A stretch of DNA of 64,000 bases, taken from assembly GCA_014529385.2 (NCBI GenBank), contig CM043966.1, positions 103,987,087 through 104,051,086 of the forward strand. The letters are read 5' to 3'. How positions within the stretch are numbered: the first letter of the stretch is position 1; each line of letters begins with the position of its first letter. This DNA is from Adiantum capillus-veneris. Lineage: Eukaryota; Streptophyta; Polypodiopsida; Polypodiales; Pteridaceae. Both the position numbers and the translations under genes were made by a program. Of this stretch, positions 26,927-38,338 are shown in pieces. Under the pieces are notes generated by a model. The model was not told the DNA's origin, did not search any database, and saw nothing but the letters and a program-made list of their open reading frames with translations.

Positions 26927-28613
26927 CATAAAAACCAATATCTAAACAACCCAAACGATTTTCTCATATTAAACTGATCACTTAATGTAGGAGAATAAAC
27001 GGGAACAAGGGTTAAGATATAGACATGTGCTTTTAGATCTATCTCAACACGGGGCCATTGGTAAAGGGGTCCAAATGAGAGACGGTCTATCAAAGAGCAA
27101 GGATAACCAATGGAGCATAAGACCTTAGGGTTGGATTCATTGCATACCTCCAATAATATGTGTAAAAGTCCTTTGACCTTAGGTAAGCTAGGGCTGAGCT
27201 TGAGGCGCGGGAACCCGACCCAGCTCGAGGTGCTTGTCCTGCTTGTCAGGCTTGATGACTAAGGTGCTTGAGGTGCTTGATGATTGAGGTGATTGAGATG
27301 CTTGATGTGCTTAATGATTGAGATGCTTGAGGTTCTTGACATGCTTGAGATGTTAGGGTTGCACTTGAGGTGAGAACGCAGCCCAAGCTTAAAGTGCTTA
27401 AGGGCCAAGCTTGTGGTGGGAACTGGGCCTATGCATGAGGGCTTGAGGTGTCAAAAAGTCAAAGATTCAATCCATACAAGGAGGGGGCGAGCCCTACATG
27501 AGGGGGGATGAGAGAGAACACCCACACAATCACACAAGGCATGCATGGTACAAAGAAAGCAAAAGGGACACTTGTCAAGCTCCTCCTCATGTTGCCCTCA
27601 TTGTGTGCGTGAAGCCTATTGGTTGGCCACCCAAGGGGTCCAATGATAATTTAGGGGATTTAATTAATTGATTTTGCATTTTTCAAGTCCTCTCTCTCAA
27701 AGGGGAAAGGGGGACACTTGTCTCAGGGCTACCCTTGTTGCTTGTAATGCCTCCTGCTTATGATTGGCTAGGCTGGAGGGGTCCAATGAGCTTCAAGCAT
27801 GAGCTACAAGGGGTGGTCGACCTAATGAAGCTAGGGGGTGGATTAGGGGGTATACTCACCCACACACTCACAAACACTCTCATTGTGTGCTAGGCAAGGT
27901 GCAAGAGCTCCATCTCCTTCTCCAAGCTCTTTGAGAAGTTGAGAGCCTACACCAACTCTCTTGGCTATGGAATGCAAATCCAACCAAGAGCTATGATTCA
28001 ATGCTTAAGCTTTCCATCTTCTCCATATTCATTACTATGCTATTATGTATGCTAAGAAATAAGAGTGATGATAAGTGAGGAATTATTTCTTTCTCCTATG
28101 GAATACTTCTTCTTCCTCTTCCCTACCCTCATTCCCTGCTAGCTCTGTCCACCTTCGAAGGTGTTTGAGGTCTTGGGAGTGAGGCTTGGGATAGTTAATG
28201 CTTTCCACAAAGTGCATGTTATGCTTATTGCAAGAAGGCTAATGGTTTATTGCAAGTAGATTAGTTACTTCATGCAAGTAGATTAATTGTATTGCAAGGT
28301 ATATTAATTGTTGCTTTAGGCACAAGTTGATGCATAAAAGTATACATCCTCATGCACTCAAATGATTTAAGGAACACAAAGACTAATGATGTTCACGAGT
28401 TCTTGATTTTTTTCAAGCTAATATTGATTGTTGATATTATGAAAAAGCTTGGTGTATGAAGCTTCCATCTCCATACTGCCAAAGAGGTCTCAAGGAACAG
28501 AAAGATTGTATTGTATCAAGTCTCTCTTAACGAGAGAATCTATAATACAAATTCCTTTTGGAGGGGGGACCAGCTCCACATAAATCTGGTCCTCAACTGT
28601 TGTCATATTCTCT

Positions 28614-28706
<93 letters not shown>

Positions 28707-28834
28707 AAGGTATTGCTCATGCCTAGTTAATTAAGTGTTATGATTAATTTTCTACTACCAATTAAGTTCACCATCTATGCTCTCAAAGTTTCTCACTCTA
28801 ATTCTCTTACTTCCGCTATTCTCTAAGTTAATAG
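26927..28834 (+). repeat. Gypsy-2 LTR, tandem unit 1
   Basis: It begins TGTCATAAAAACCAATATC after a purine tract. Its 3' part matches (inverted) the LTR that abuts the tRNA-Met primer site at 34081. It holds an imperfect array of a 9-bp word of the CTTGAGGTG/CTTGATGAT type at about 27215-27365 and a long (CT)n tract. It ends CTCTAAGTTAATAGG and runs directly into unit 2. Confidence 0.7.
28618..28702 (+). repeat. (CT)n microsatellite in Gypsy-2 LTR unit 1
   Basis: Over 40 perfect CT units. The corresponding place in unit 2 (near 30240) has only a few, and the 34.2-kb copy has a short GA remnant. Confidence 0.95.
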
Positions 28835-30387
28835 GGACACTTAATGTGGGAGAATAGATGGGAACAAGTGTTAAGATATAGACATGTGCTTATAGATCTA
28901 TCTCAACACGGGGCCAATGGTAAAGGGGCCCAAATGAGAGATGGTCTATCAAAGATCAAGGCTAACAAACGGATAATAAGACCTTAGTGTTAGCTTCATT
29001 AAAGACCTCCAATAATGTGTGTAAAAGGCCTTTAACCTTAGGTAAGCTAGGGCTGAGCTTGAGGTGCGGGAACCCGAACTAGCTTAAGGTGCTTGTCCTA
29101 CTTCTCATGTTTGATGACTAAGGTGCTTGAGGTTCTTGATGATTGAGGTGCTTGAGATGCTTGAGGTGCTTAATGATTGAGATGATTGAGGTGCTTGACA
29201 TGCTTGAGATGTTAGGGTTGCACTTGAGGTGAGAACCCCCAGCCCAAGCTTAAAGTGCTTAAGGGCCAAGCTTGTGGTGGGAACTGGGACTATGCATGAG
29301 GGCTTGAGGTGTCAAAAATTCAAAGATTCAATCCCTAAAAGGAGTGGGCGAGCTCTACATGAGGGGGGATGAGAGAGAACACGCACACACGCACACAAGG
29401 CATGCATGGTACAAAGAAAGCAAAAGAGACACTTGTCAAGTTCCTCCTCATGTTGCCCTCATTGTGTGCCTGAAGCCTATTGGTTGGCCACCCAAGGGGT
29501 CCAATAATAATTTAGGAGATTTAATTAATTGATTTAGCATTTATCTAGCCCTCTCTCTCAAAGGGGAAAGGGGGACACTTGTCTCAAGGCTACCCTTGCT
29601 GCTTGTAATGCCTCCTACTTATGATTGGCTAGGCATGGAGGGGTCCAATGAGCTTTAAGCATGAGCTACAAGGGGGGGTCTACCCAATCAATCTAGGGGG
29701 TTTCTTAGGGGGTATACTCACCCACACACACTCACAAACACTCTCATTGTGTGCTATGCAAAGTGCAAGAGCTCCCTCTCCTTCTCCAAGCAAGTAGAGG
29801 TTGAGAGCCTACACCAACACTCTTGGATATGGAGTGCAAATCCAACCAAGAGCCATGCTTCAATGCTTTAGCTTTCCATCTCCTTCTTCTTCATTACTAT
29901 GGTATTATGTATGCTAGCAACAAGAGTTATGATAAGTGAGGAACTAATTCTTTCTCCTATGAAATGTTTCTTCTTCCTCTTCCCTACCCTCATTCCCTGC
30001 TAGCTCTCTCCACCTTCGAAGGTGTTTGAGATCTTGGAACTGAGGCTTGAGCTTTCTTCAAGTTTATGTTATGTTTGTGATGCATGAATCTTTCCATCTT
30101 CATTGCATCACCTAGATCACAAGAAACACAAAGATTGTATTGTAACAAGTCTCTCTTAATGGGAGAAATCATAATACAAATGCCTATTGGAGGGGGGACC
30201 GGTTCCACATAAATCCGGTCCTCAACTGTTGTCATGTTCTCTAAATTTTCTCTCTTGCAAAAGTATTTTTCATGCCAAGTTAACTAATTGCTATGATTAT
30301 GTTGCTATCTTCAATTATGTTCACCCGCTATGCTCACAAAGTCATTTCTCAAAAGTACTCTCATTAATTTCCGCTACTCTCAAATTA
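28835..30387 (+). repeat. Gypsy-2 LTR, tandem unit 2 (lacks the first ~65 bp)
   Basis: It starts CACTTAATGTGGGAGAATAG, corresponding to about base 65 of unit 1, and follows unit 1 with a few percent divergence plus the missing CT tract. It ends at an inverted LTR start (30388). The tandem LTR-LTR arrangement without an internal region suggests unequal recombination. Confidence 0.7.
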
Positions 30388-30975
30388 ATATGAGAAAATC
30401 ATTTGGGTTGGTTAAATATTAGTTTTTATGACATTACCTCTCTCTTGAGATCATAGTCGTCCACTACTGTGAGGTAGAGATGGTAAAGTCTCACCCGTTA
30501 GTCCATTGGTCTTAGCGGGTAGAGTATCGATTTTTACCCTACGACATCATTCCAGAGTGAATGACTAATCCACTTGGTGTTTGAGAGACATTGTCTGCCT
30601 CAAGCATGTCTGCTCTTTTTTAGTCCATATCATAATTCCAAAGTAGAGGGACAAGTTCTACTTGGTGTTTGGGAGACGTAGTCACCACAAACATGATCCT
30701 AAGTATGCATACTTCTTAAAATTTGTGCACAAAACATAAAAAGAGAGTCTTATAAGACAAAAACATGGATCATTTAAAATGGATTTCTTTCACATTTGCT
30801 TACTCTTTTGTGTCACTGTAAGCATCATTAACAAGGTTCATATTATCCTTAAGCTATATTCTTTGCATCCATTTATCATCTTTGAAAGGATAATTCTTAG
30901 CTTAAATAAGATACCGTCAGTAATCTTACCATTTCTTAATACCTTGTGTTCGTGTCGAAGGATGAACTTGGGTTG
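30388..30975 (-). repeat. Inverted Gypsy-2 3' end (internal tail plus LTR start)
   Basis: The reverse complement matches 18590-18998 joined to 26839-26983, i.e. the Gypsy-2 tail before Gypsy-1a inserted. It therefore preserves the unoccupied target site (about 30511-30520) and the first ~45 bp of the LTR. Confidence 0.85.
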
Positions 30976-31006
30976 AAGCAAGAGGAGTGGCAACTAAGGT
31001 TTTGAA

Positions 31007-31720
31007 TTGCCAAATCATACATTAGCTACATACATAAAGTTTGTTAACATGGCTGACAATAATAAAGAGAGTAGAACGAACATTGATAACTTTGATTTTG
31101 CACATGAAGGTGCTAATGATGATGCTCCCATGTTTATCAATTGTCTTGTTTCTAGGCTGCAACAAGCTATGGGAAACCCATCCCTACAAGGTGAAGTTTT
31201 CCAACAACTTCATAGTTATGGTATTCTCCCAAATTCCCCAAATTCCCCAAATGAGAGAGCACCTGAGAAGTCTCTTCAAGAGATTTCCAAGAGAGGGCTC
31301 TCTACGGTGAGAGTAGAGGAGAACCCATACGAAGCGCTTAAATTTTTACTAGCGGGCTTACCTCCATCCAAGAAGAGAGGTGAAGTCTCTACTATAGAGC
31401 CTTCACCAAGGGAAGGAGAAAGAAATGAGTCTCCCAAAAATTTGGAAGATGTGGCTCCAAGAAGACGGCAGCCTCAACGATCTCCAACTTCCCCCAAGAG
31501 GGAAAGATTTCCGCAAAGTCCTACTCCTCGTTATCACAAAAAGGAAGAGAAGTACCAAAAGAAGGAAAAGGAGAGAAAGAGGTCACACTCTTCTCCATCT
31601 TCATCACCTTCCTCATATTCCAATGAAGGTAGCGGCTCTTCTCTCAAAGAGCCCAAAAGGAAATGCCATCGCAAGTCCTATCCGGTATGGAGAAGGTCCA
31701 AGAAGCTGAAGAAGTTTTAG
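31007..31720 (+). pseudogene. Gypsy-2 gag N-terminal half, plus-strand copy
   Basis: The frame encodes a 237-residue segment with ADNNKESRTNIDNFDF, a Pro/Ser-rich stretch and a basic Arg/Lys/Ser tail (KKEEKYQKKEKERKR). It is an inverted, highly similar copy of 33710-33017. The gag capsid core and zinc knuckle do not follow; the sequence instead turns into the inverted gag-pol linker at 31739. No protein role of its own is expected. Confidence 0.65.
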
Positions 31721-31738
31721 CAGGGAGGAAAGGAAACC

Positions 31739-32225
31739 ACTTTTCTTTTGGTTAGAGAAAAGCCTAACCTCTCTCAAAACTTACCAGTTCATGCTATTGC
31801 CTTTTGAACTCCTCTTGTGGAGCTTATAAAACTCAATAAGGAGGCTTATTAGGTAGTGAGCTTCGGGGTAAAAGCTGCATTGCATGGTCATTGTGCCCTC
31901 GTTGTGGAGACAACTCACGGGGGTATCATCAATAAAAACATTTTGGAATCCATTTAGGAATGTAGACAATTCTAATTCCTCTTGATTTTCGTCTTTTTTT
32001 AATTGTTATTGGTTGAAACATTGAATTCATTTACAGACTTTCTAACAAAAATCATGTATATGAATATATATAGATTTTCATTAACTTGCGAAAAGCATGC
32101 ATATTTACAGGGGATATAGGATGCTACCCGACTCATAAACATGTATGTACATATTTCTCCTAGCTTAGGAAAAACAAAAGCCTTTTGCTATGAGCATCCT
32201 CTTTTGGATTGTCCAGCATAGAAAC
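31739..32225 (-). repeat. Gypsy-2 gag-pol linker
   Basis: Read on the minus strand, it continues directly downstream from the gag zinc knuckle at 32226 and matches 8892-9350 (same orientation) and 16440-16740 (inverted). It ends at the inverted-repeat junction at about 31738. Confidence 0.7.
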
Positions 32226-33710
32226 TCAAGGCGGGTTGTTGCGTGCATTTCTTTGGGGACAAGCACGATAGACCTGCCCTTGCTGTCCACACTTGTAGCA
32301 TTTGTTATCCTTACGATAACACTCTAGCTCTATTGGAGAGAGTCTATTCTTAACTTTGTAGACTCCTTTCTCCTTAGCTTTGTTATCGGTGTTGCTAGAG
32401 TTGCCTTTGGAGGAGGTTTGAGCATTATTTCTCCCTCTAGTCTCATTTTGATCCTTTACTTCCATGGGCTTAGAGTTTCTCTTAACCCCTTGTTGGAAAT
32501 TGATTTGAGATGCAACCATAGTATGGTGTATGACTGTCGATATGGCATTAGGCCTTTGTGAGTTAATATACTCGGCCATCTCTTCAAAAAGTCCCGCACA
32601 AAATTGTTGCTTTTGCTCCTCAAAGCCTATCTTTTTGTAGACACTGGCTTTGAGAAGTAAATCCCAAAACTTATCTACATACTTCTGGATAGACTCATGG
32701 GGAGAGAGTTTCAAGCTTTGCCATTCTGTGAGGACATTGTCTTTAGTGTTGCTTGCCAGAAATTGTTTCATGATGGAGGCTCTTAAAGCCTTCCATATCA
32801 TTGGAGCTTTCCTTTGGGCTTGTAGGCTAGCCCACCATTGACGAGCGGAGCTCTGAAAATGCATAGATACCTGACGCAGTTTAGAGGACTCCATGAATTC
32901 CTCATCACCAAAGGCTACATCAAACTATTGGATGAAGGCCAAGATCTTGTCTGTAGCACCAAAGGTGCCATCATAGGTAAGAAAAGTGGTGTCCTTTCCT
33001 CCCTCCTTGAACTTCTTTAGCTTCTTGGACCTTCTCCATACTGGATAGGACTTGCGATGGCCTTTTCTTTTGGGCTCTTTGAGAGAAGAGCCGCTACCTT
33101 CATTGGAATATGATGAAGGTGATGAAGATGGAGAAGAGTGTGACCACTTTCTCTCCTTTTCCTTCTTTTGGTACTTCTCTTCCTTTTTGTGATAACGAGG
33201 AGGAGGAATTTGCGAAAATATTTCCCTCTTGGGGGAGTTTGGAGATCATTGAAGCTGCCGTCTTCTTGGAGCCACATCTTCCGAAGTAATGGGGGACTCA
33301 CTTCTTTCTCCTTCCCTTGGTGAAGGCTCTATAGTAGAGATTTCACCTCTCTTCTTGGATGGAGGTAATCCCGCTAGTAAACATTTAAGAACTTCGTATG
33401 GGTTCTCCTCTACTCTCACCGTAGAGAGCCCTCTCTTGGAAATCTCTGGAAGAGACTTCTCAGGTGCTCTCTCTTTTGGGGGAGTTTGGAGAATCCCATA
33501 ACTATGAAGTTGTTGGAAAAATTCACCTTGTAGGGATGGGTTTCCCATAGCTTGTTGCAGCTTAGAAATAAGACAATTGATAAACATGGGAGCATCATCA
33601 TTAGCACCTTCATGTGAAAAATCAAAGTTATCAATGTTCGTTCTACTCTCTTGATTATTGTCAACCATGTTAACAAAATTTATGTATGTAGTTATTATAT
33701 GCTTTGGCAA
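32226..33710 (-). pseudogene. Gypsy-2 gag, nearly full length, two nonsense codons
   Basis: One reading frame spans 33710 to 32226 (about 495 codons), broken by TGA at 33246-33248 and a TAG near 32926. N-terminal half: NFDFSHEGANDDAPMFIN, then a Pro- and Lys-rich linker. C-terminal half: a retrotransposon gag core (SARQWWASLQAQRKAPMIW, QKYVDKFWDLLLKAS, KQQFCAGLFEEMAEYI) and a CCHC knuckle CYKCGQQGQVYRACP. The plus-strand copy at 31490 has CGA where this copy has the first TGA, so C-to-T change explains the break. It lies about 360 bp inside a Met-tRNA primer site, as expected for gag. Confidence 0.8.
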
Positions 33711-34069
33711 TTCAAAACCTTAGTTTCCACTCCTCTTAGCCTTTGAAAATCGGATCTTAAGTATCTACACCCACGGCTCAAAGTGGTTAATTATAGAGAG
33801 TAGAGGAGTAGGTCTAACATAGCAGAGTTCCTAAGGGCTAGCTCCTTTCGGACTTCTTATGGCTCAATAATGGTAAAGCCGTAGGCAAGTCTAAAAAGAC
33901 TCCATTATTAAGTCCAAAGCTCCCAAGGTGTACACCATATCCCACATAGTGGGCTCAACAAAACCGATAATAAATCCCAGTTCCACTCACCCTAATATAA
34001 TTAACAACATCAACCATTTATAGGCTACTTAAGGACCTCTCTTCTTAAGCAAGAAAAGAGAAACCAAAT

Positions 34070-34081
34070 GCTCTGATACCA
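34070..34081 (-). other. Gypsy-2 primer-binding site, initiator Met tRNA type
   Basis: The minus strand reads TGGTATCAGAGC, the standard plant complement of the initiator tRNA-Met 3' end, two bases inside an LTR end of the form CCATTTCA. Confidence 0.9.
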
Positions 34082-34082
34082 A

Positions 34083-35583
34083 TGAAATGGAAATGGCCTA
34101 TGAACTTAGAGAATAGAGCAATTAAGAGAATTAGAGTGAGCAACTTTGAGAGCATAGATGGTGGACTTAATTGGTAGTAGCAACTTAATCATATTACTTC
34201 ATTAACTAGTCATGAGCAATACCTTTGCAAGAGACAGAGAGAGAGATTTTAAAGAATATGACAACAGTGGAGGACCGGATTATGTGGAGCCGGTCCCCCC
34301 TCCAAAAGGCATTTGTATCATAGATTCTCTCATTAAGAGATACATGGTACAATACAATCTTTGTGTTCCTTGCGACCTCTTTGGAATTATGGAGATGGAA
34401 GCTTCATATACCAAGCTTTTGCATAATATCAACAATCAATCTTAGCTTGAAAACAATCAAGAACTCATGAACATCATTAGTCTTTGTGTTCCCTAAATCA
34501 TTTGAGTGCATGAATATGTATACTTTTATGCATCAACTTGTGCCTAAAGCAGCAATTAATCTACCTTGCAATAAAATTAATCTACTTGCAATAAACCATT
34601 AGCCTTCTTGCAATAATCATAACATGAACTTTGTAGAAAGAATTAACTATCCCAAGACCTCAAACACCTTCGAAGGTGGAGAGAGCTAGCAGGGAATGAG
34701 GGTAGGGAAGAGGAAGAAGGAGTATTCCATAGGAGAAAGAAAAAATTCCTCACTTATCAACACTCTTCTTGCTTAGCATACATAATAGCATAGTAATGAA
34801 GATGGAGAAGATGGAAAGCTTAAGCATTGAAGCATAGCTCTTGGTTGGATTTGAATTCCATAGCCAAGAGTGTTGGTGTAGGCTCTCAACTTCTCAAGGA
34901 GCTTGGAGAAGGATATGGAGCTCTTGCACGTTGCCTAGCACACAATGAGAGTGTTTGTGAGTGTGTGTGGGTGAGTATACCCCCTAAGCAACCCCCTAGC
35001 TTGCTTGGGTCGACCCCCCCTTGTAGCTCATGCTTGAAGCTCATTGGACCTCTCCAGGCCTAGCCAATCATAAGTAGGAGGCATTACAAGCAGCAAGGGT
35101 AGCCTTGAGACAAGTGTCCCCCTTTCCCCTTTGAGAGAGAGGGCTAGATAAATGCAAAATCAATTAATTAAATCTCCTAAATTATCATTGAACCCCTTGG
35201 GTGGCCAACCAATAGGCTTCAAGCACACAATGAGGGCAACATGAGGAGGAACTTGACAAGTGTCCCTTTTGCTTTCTTTGTACCATGCATGCCTTGTGTG
35301 AGTGTGTGCGTGTTCTCTCCCATCCCCCCTCATGTAGGGCTCGCCCCCTCCTTGTAGGGATTGAATCTTTGATTTTTTGACACCTCAAACCCTCATGCAT
35401 AGGCCCAGTTCCCACCACAAGCTTGGCCCTTAAGCACTTTAAGCTTGGGCTGGGTTCTCACCTCAAGTGCAACCCTCACATCTCAAGCATGTCAAGCACC
35501 TCAAGCATCTCAATCACCTCAATCATCAAGCACCTCAATCACCTTAGTCATCAAGCATGACAAGCAGGAGAAGCACCTCGAGA
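34083..35583 (-). repeat. Gypsy-2 5' LTR, truncated at its outer end
   Basis: The reverse complement matches units 1 and 2, from the CTTGAGGTGCTTGTCCTG region (about base 280 of the LTR) to the 3' end CCATTTCCATTTCA. The outer end is lost at 35583, where unrelated sequence begins. Confidence 0.8.
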
Positions 35584-35883
35584 TGGGTCCCTATCTTTGG
35601 GCCGCACCAAATGCGATGCAAAATAATCTATTTCAGCTCCTTTTCTTCAACTTCGTCTATTATCTTGGGTTTATCTTCTTCAAGAATCTCCTTTGAAGGA
35701 TATCCTTGAAATAAATTCAACCACGATTTCATGGATACATCTTTTACTTGGTGGGTGACTGAAAAATGACTATGCTTCCTGAATGACTATGGATGGAATG
35801 CAGATGAACAATGTGACGGAGTGCTAATCCTTTCAATATATACATGCCAAAAATGAAATATAAACTTGACTTTTCTACCTACA
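35584..35883. other. Unassigned spacer
   Basis: About 300 bp between an inverted and a direct Gypsy-2 LTR fragment. I see no ORF or repeat that I can support. Confidence 0.4.
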
Positions 35884-36110
35884 ATGTCATAAAAACTAAT
35901 ATCTAACCAACCCAAATGATTTTCTCATATTAAACTGATCACTTAATGTGGGAGAATAAACGGGAACAAGGGTTAAGATATAGACATGTGCTTATAGATA
36001 TATCTCAACAAAGGGCCAATGGTAAAGGGACCCAAATGAGAGATGGTCTATCAAAGAGCAAGGCTAACCAATGGAGCATAAGACCTTAAGGTTCATTGAA
36101 GACCTTACAG
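35884..36110 (+). repeat. Gypsy-2 LTR 5' fragment
   Basis: It begins TGTCATAAAAACTAATATC and matches 26927-27150. The clean TG start supports the LTR 5' boundary. It ends near GAAGACCTT, where unrelated sequence starts. Confidence 0.75.
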
Positions 36111-36131
36111 AAATATATATATAGAAGGGCA

Positions 36132-38338
36132 TTACTTTGAAATCAATGCTTCTTTTTCCTTCAGCAGTGTCTCACTGATTTGCTTCTGCGTCTCTATTTC
36201 GGCTCTCGCTTCTGCCAATTGCTGCTCTAGCTCTTTTACTTTTTGCTTTTTGGCCGCCGTATGGGCCATCATCCCCGAGAGAAGCAACTGTCTTTGAAGT
36301 TTTTCTTGCTCTAGATCCTCTTGCAGCGCCGCTAGGGTGTTCACTGCTGTTGTAGCATTGTCTGATGTGGAGACCAATGCTCCATCAGGTTCCTGGTTTT
36401 CCAGCAAGGTTGTTAGAGAACTTTTGATAGTGAGGTATGAACTATTAACCCTCTGGAACCTTGCTCTTTCGTAATCAAGATGCTCCGTCCCTTTCTTTAC
36501 CCTTGCTGCCAAATCTTGGCATTCCGTTCCTTGGTTTTCAACTCCGTCCTGACATCCACCAAGTCTTTGATCAGAGACTGAGCCTGCTGTAGTTGTTCCC
36601 GCAGGCTCTCTAGCTCCTCTTGCTCAGATTTTTGCATGTGTTGAGCTTCCTGTACCAGCCTTTCTTTTTCTTCTAGCACCACGTGCTGGCATCGAAACTG
36701 TTTTTCCAGATCTTGCAAGGTTTTTCTGTAGTCAAAATCAGCCACAGCCTGACAGGCTTCTTGGTACCATATTGCTTCAAGAGGGGATATAGACTCTTTG
36801 TGTGCAGGTGATGGAGGAGGAGGTGGTGATTTCGATGAGGGAGGAGGTGGTGATTTCTCCACTTCTTGTACGTGCATCTTTTTCGGTGCATCTTCCCTTG
36901 GATATGAAACATACGCGTTCGCTTTTCTTTTCTTTAAAATCTTTATTATTCTTTGGCGAGTCAATTCCACCGCCTGTCGTGCTTCCACATTCTTCTCTCT
37001 TTGAGCTTTCTTTAGTTGCTCTGCTTGGTTCGTGTCTTTAGCCACGTTTTTCTCCTTTGTACCTTCAGTGGACTGAGAAGAAACCTCCACTTCTGCAGCC
37101 TTTTGTTCCGCGGATATCCTTTGTTTTTCAGCCCATATTCGAGCTGCCTCTTCTATTCTTGCTTGTCTTTCCTTCTCGAACCTTCGTTTTTCTGTTAGTT
37201 GTGTTGCCACAGCCCTTGCCTTTCTATCAGCCCGTAACTTTGTCCTTCTTTCCTCAATTCTTTGTTGGGCCTCTGCATATACTTTTTGAAGTTCGGACTA
37301 CGGCACTATACTTCTTTCCCTTCTTCTTCTCCCAAGCTGTGTGGTGGTGTCTTCCTCCTCACTTTCTTCAAATTCAGATGGTCCTTTGTCTTTTGACCCT
37401 TGAGGGTTTCCCTCGTCTTCAGACTCCGTCTCTTCTTCATCACTTGAGATTTTTGTTGGATGCCTTGACCGAGTGCGATGATGTTGCGCTAGTGGTCGTC
37501 CTTACTAAGTGAGCAATCAGCTTTTCTTCGTGAATCAAGGCCACTTGAGAACTGGCCGCCAGCAGGTGTTCAATCATTCCCAAAGCTTGGTATGCTATTC
37601 TTGTTAGCATTGGCCCTGCACTCATGTAGATTTTGTTTTCTGCCGAGCCCTTCAAATTTTCTTTGACCAAGCTTTCCAAGATGTAAGAACCATAATCGCA
37701 TCGGATGGTTCTGTTTTCAGCTGTTGCTAGAGCCATGACCACTGCAATGTGCAAGATCGGCTCGGTGTAGCGAGGAGGCTTTTGTACCTTGAAATGTTGA
37801 GAGATCAATCTCATTGGTAACTCTAGCTCACCGTATATCATGTCATTGTACTTGTACTTGTTTCCTTTTGCTTTGATAAACGCCTTCTCGTTGTCCAGTG
37901 ACTTGGTCTTTGTCAGCAAGTCGTGTTTCCCTGGAAGGAAGTGCAAATCTTCATTAATGATGTCTTTTGTGATCTTTACTTTCACCTTTGAACCATCCTT
38001 GTCGGTGAGCATCGCTTGCCCATCAACTGTATCGAGCTCATGAGCTCGTGGGCTCTCATGTAGTCTGTTCCCCATGGCTGCAATCTAAAAAGTTGCTCTA
38101 AATGAATAGCCCGCATGGCTTCGGTGACCTCCGGCCTTCGGTGGAGATTACATATTTCCCGTGGCATGATGGTCATCTTTACCATGTCACCATCAACATC
38201 CCTAAACTTCGCGATGAAAATGTGAGTAGGGATCTAAGCTAGTGTTTCCTTTGAAATGTGAGCTTTTTCATTCGTAGAGAGCTCATTTACCTTATATGGT
38301 GCTGCCGTCCACTTCCTTGCTTGCTTTTGGCGAGGCAT
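36132..38338 (-). pseudogene. Broken coiled-coil / basic-proline-rich ORF, possibly a retroelement gag-like ORF
   Basis: An ATG at 38338 begins MPRQKQARKWTAAPYKVNEL. A helix-rich N-terminal domain follows (FIAKFRDVDGDMVKMTI, LPGKHDLLTKTKSLDNEKAF, YTEPILHIAVVMALATAE), then an acidic linker, a strongly charged coiled coil (AEAQQRIEERRTKLRADRKA onward), a Pro-rich SPPPPPSP segment and more coiled coil. Breaks: a TAG about 35 codons in, a frameshift near 38045, another near 37450-37500, TAG at 37298-37300 and a frame change at about 36500. I do not recognise the family. Because an LTR/primer site of matching orientation lies upstream at about 41.15 kb, a gag-like role is possible, but that is inference. 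Confidence 0.5.

Noticed and set aside
27215-27365. CRISPR-like array
   Set aside because: The short 9-bp words have no constant spacers, and the context is a plant retrotransposon LTR.
34070-34081. A tRNA gene
   Set aside because: Only the 12-base complement of the initiator tRNA 3' end is present, at the edge of an LTR; it is a primer-binding site.
36802-37512. Plus-strand ORFs opposite the coiled-coil pseudogene
   Set aside because: Hydrophobic Phe/Leu-rich shadows of a Lys/Glu-rich antisense coding sequence.
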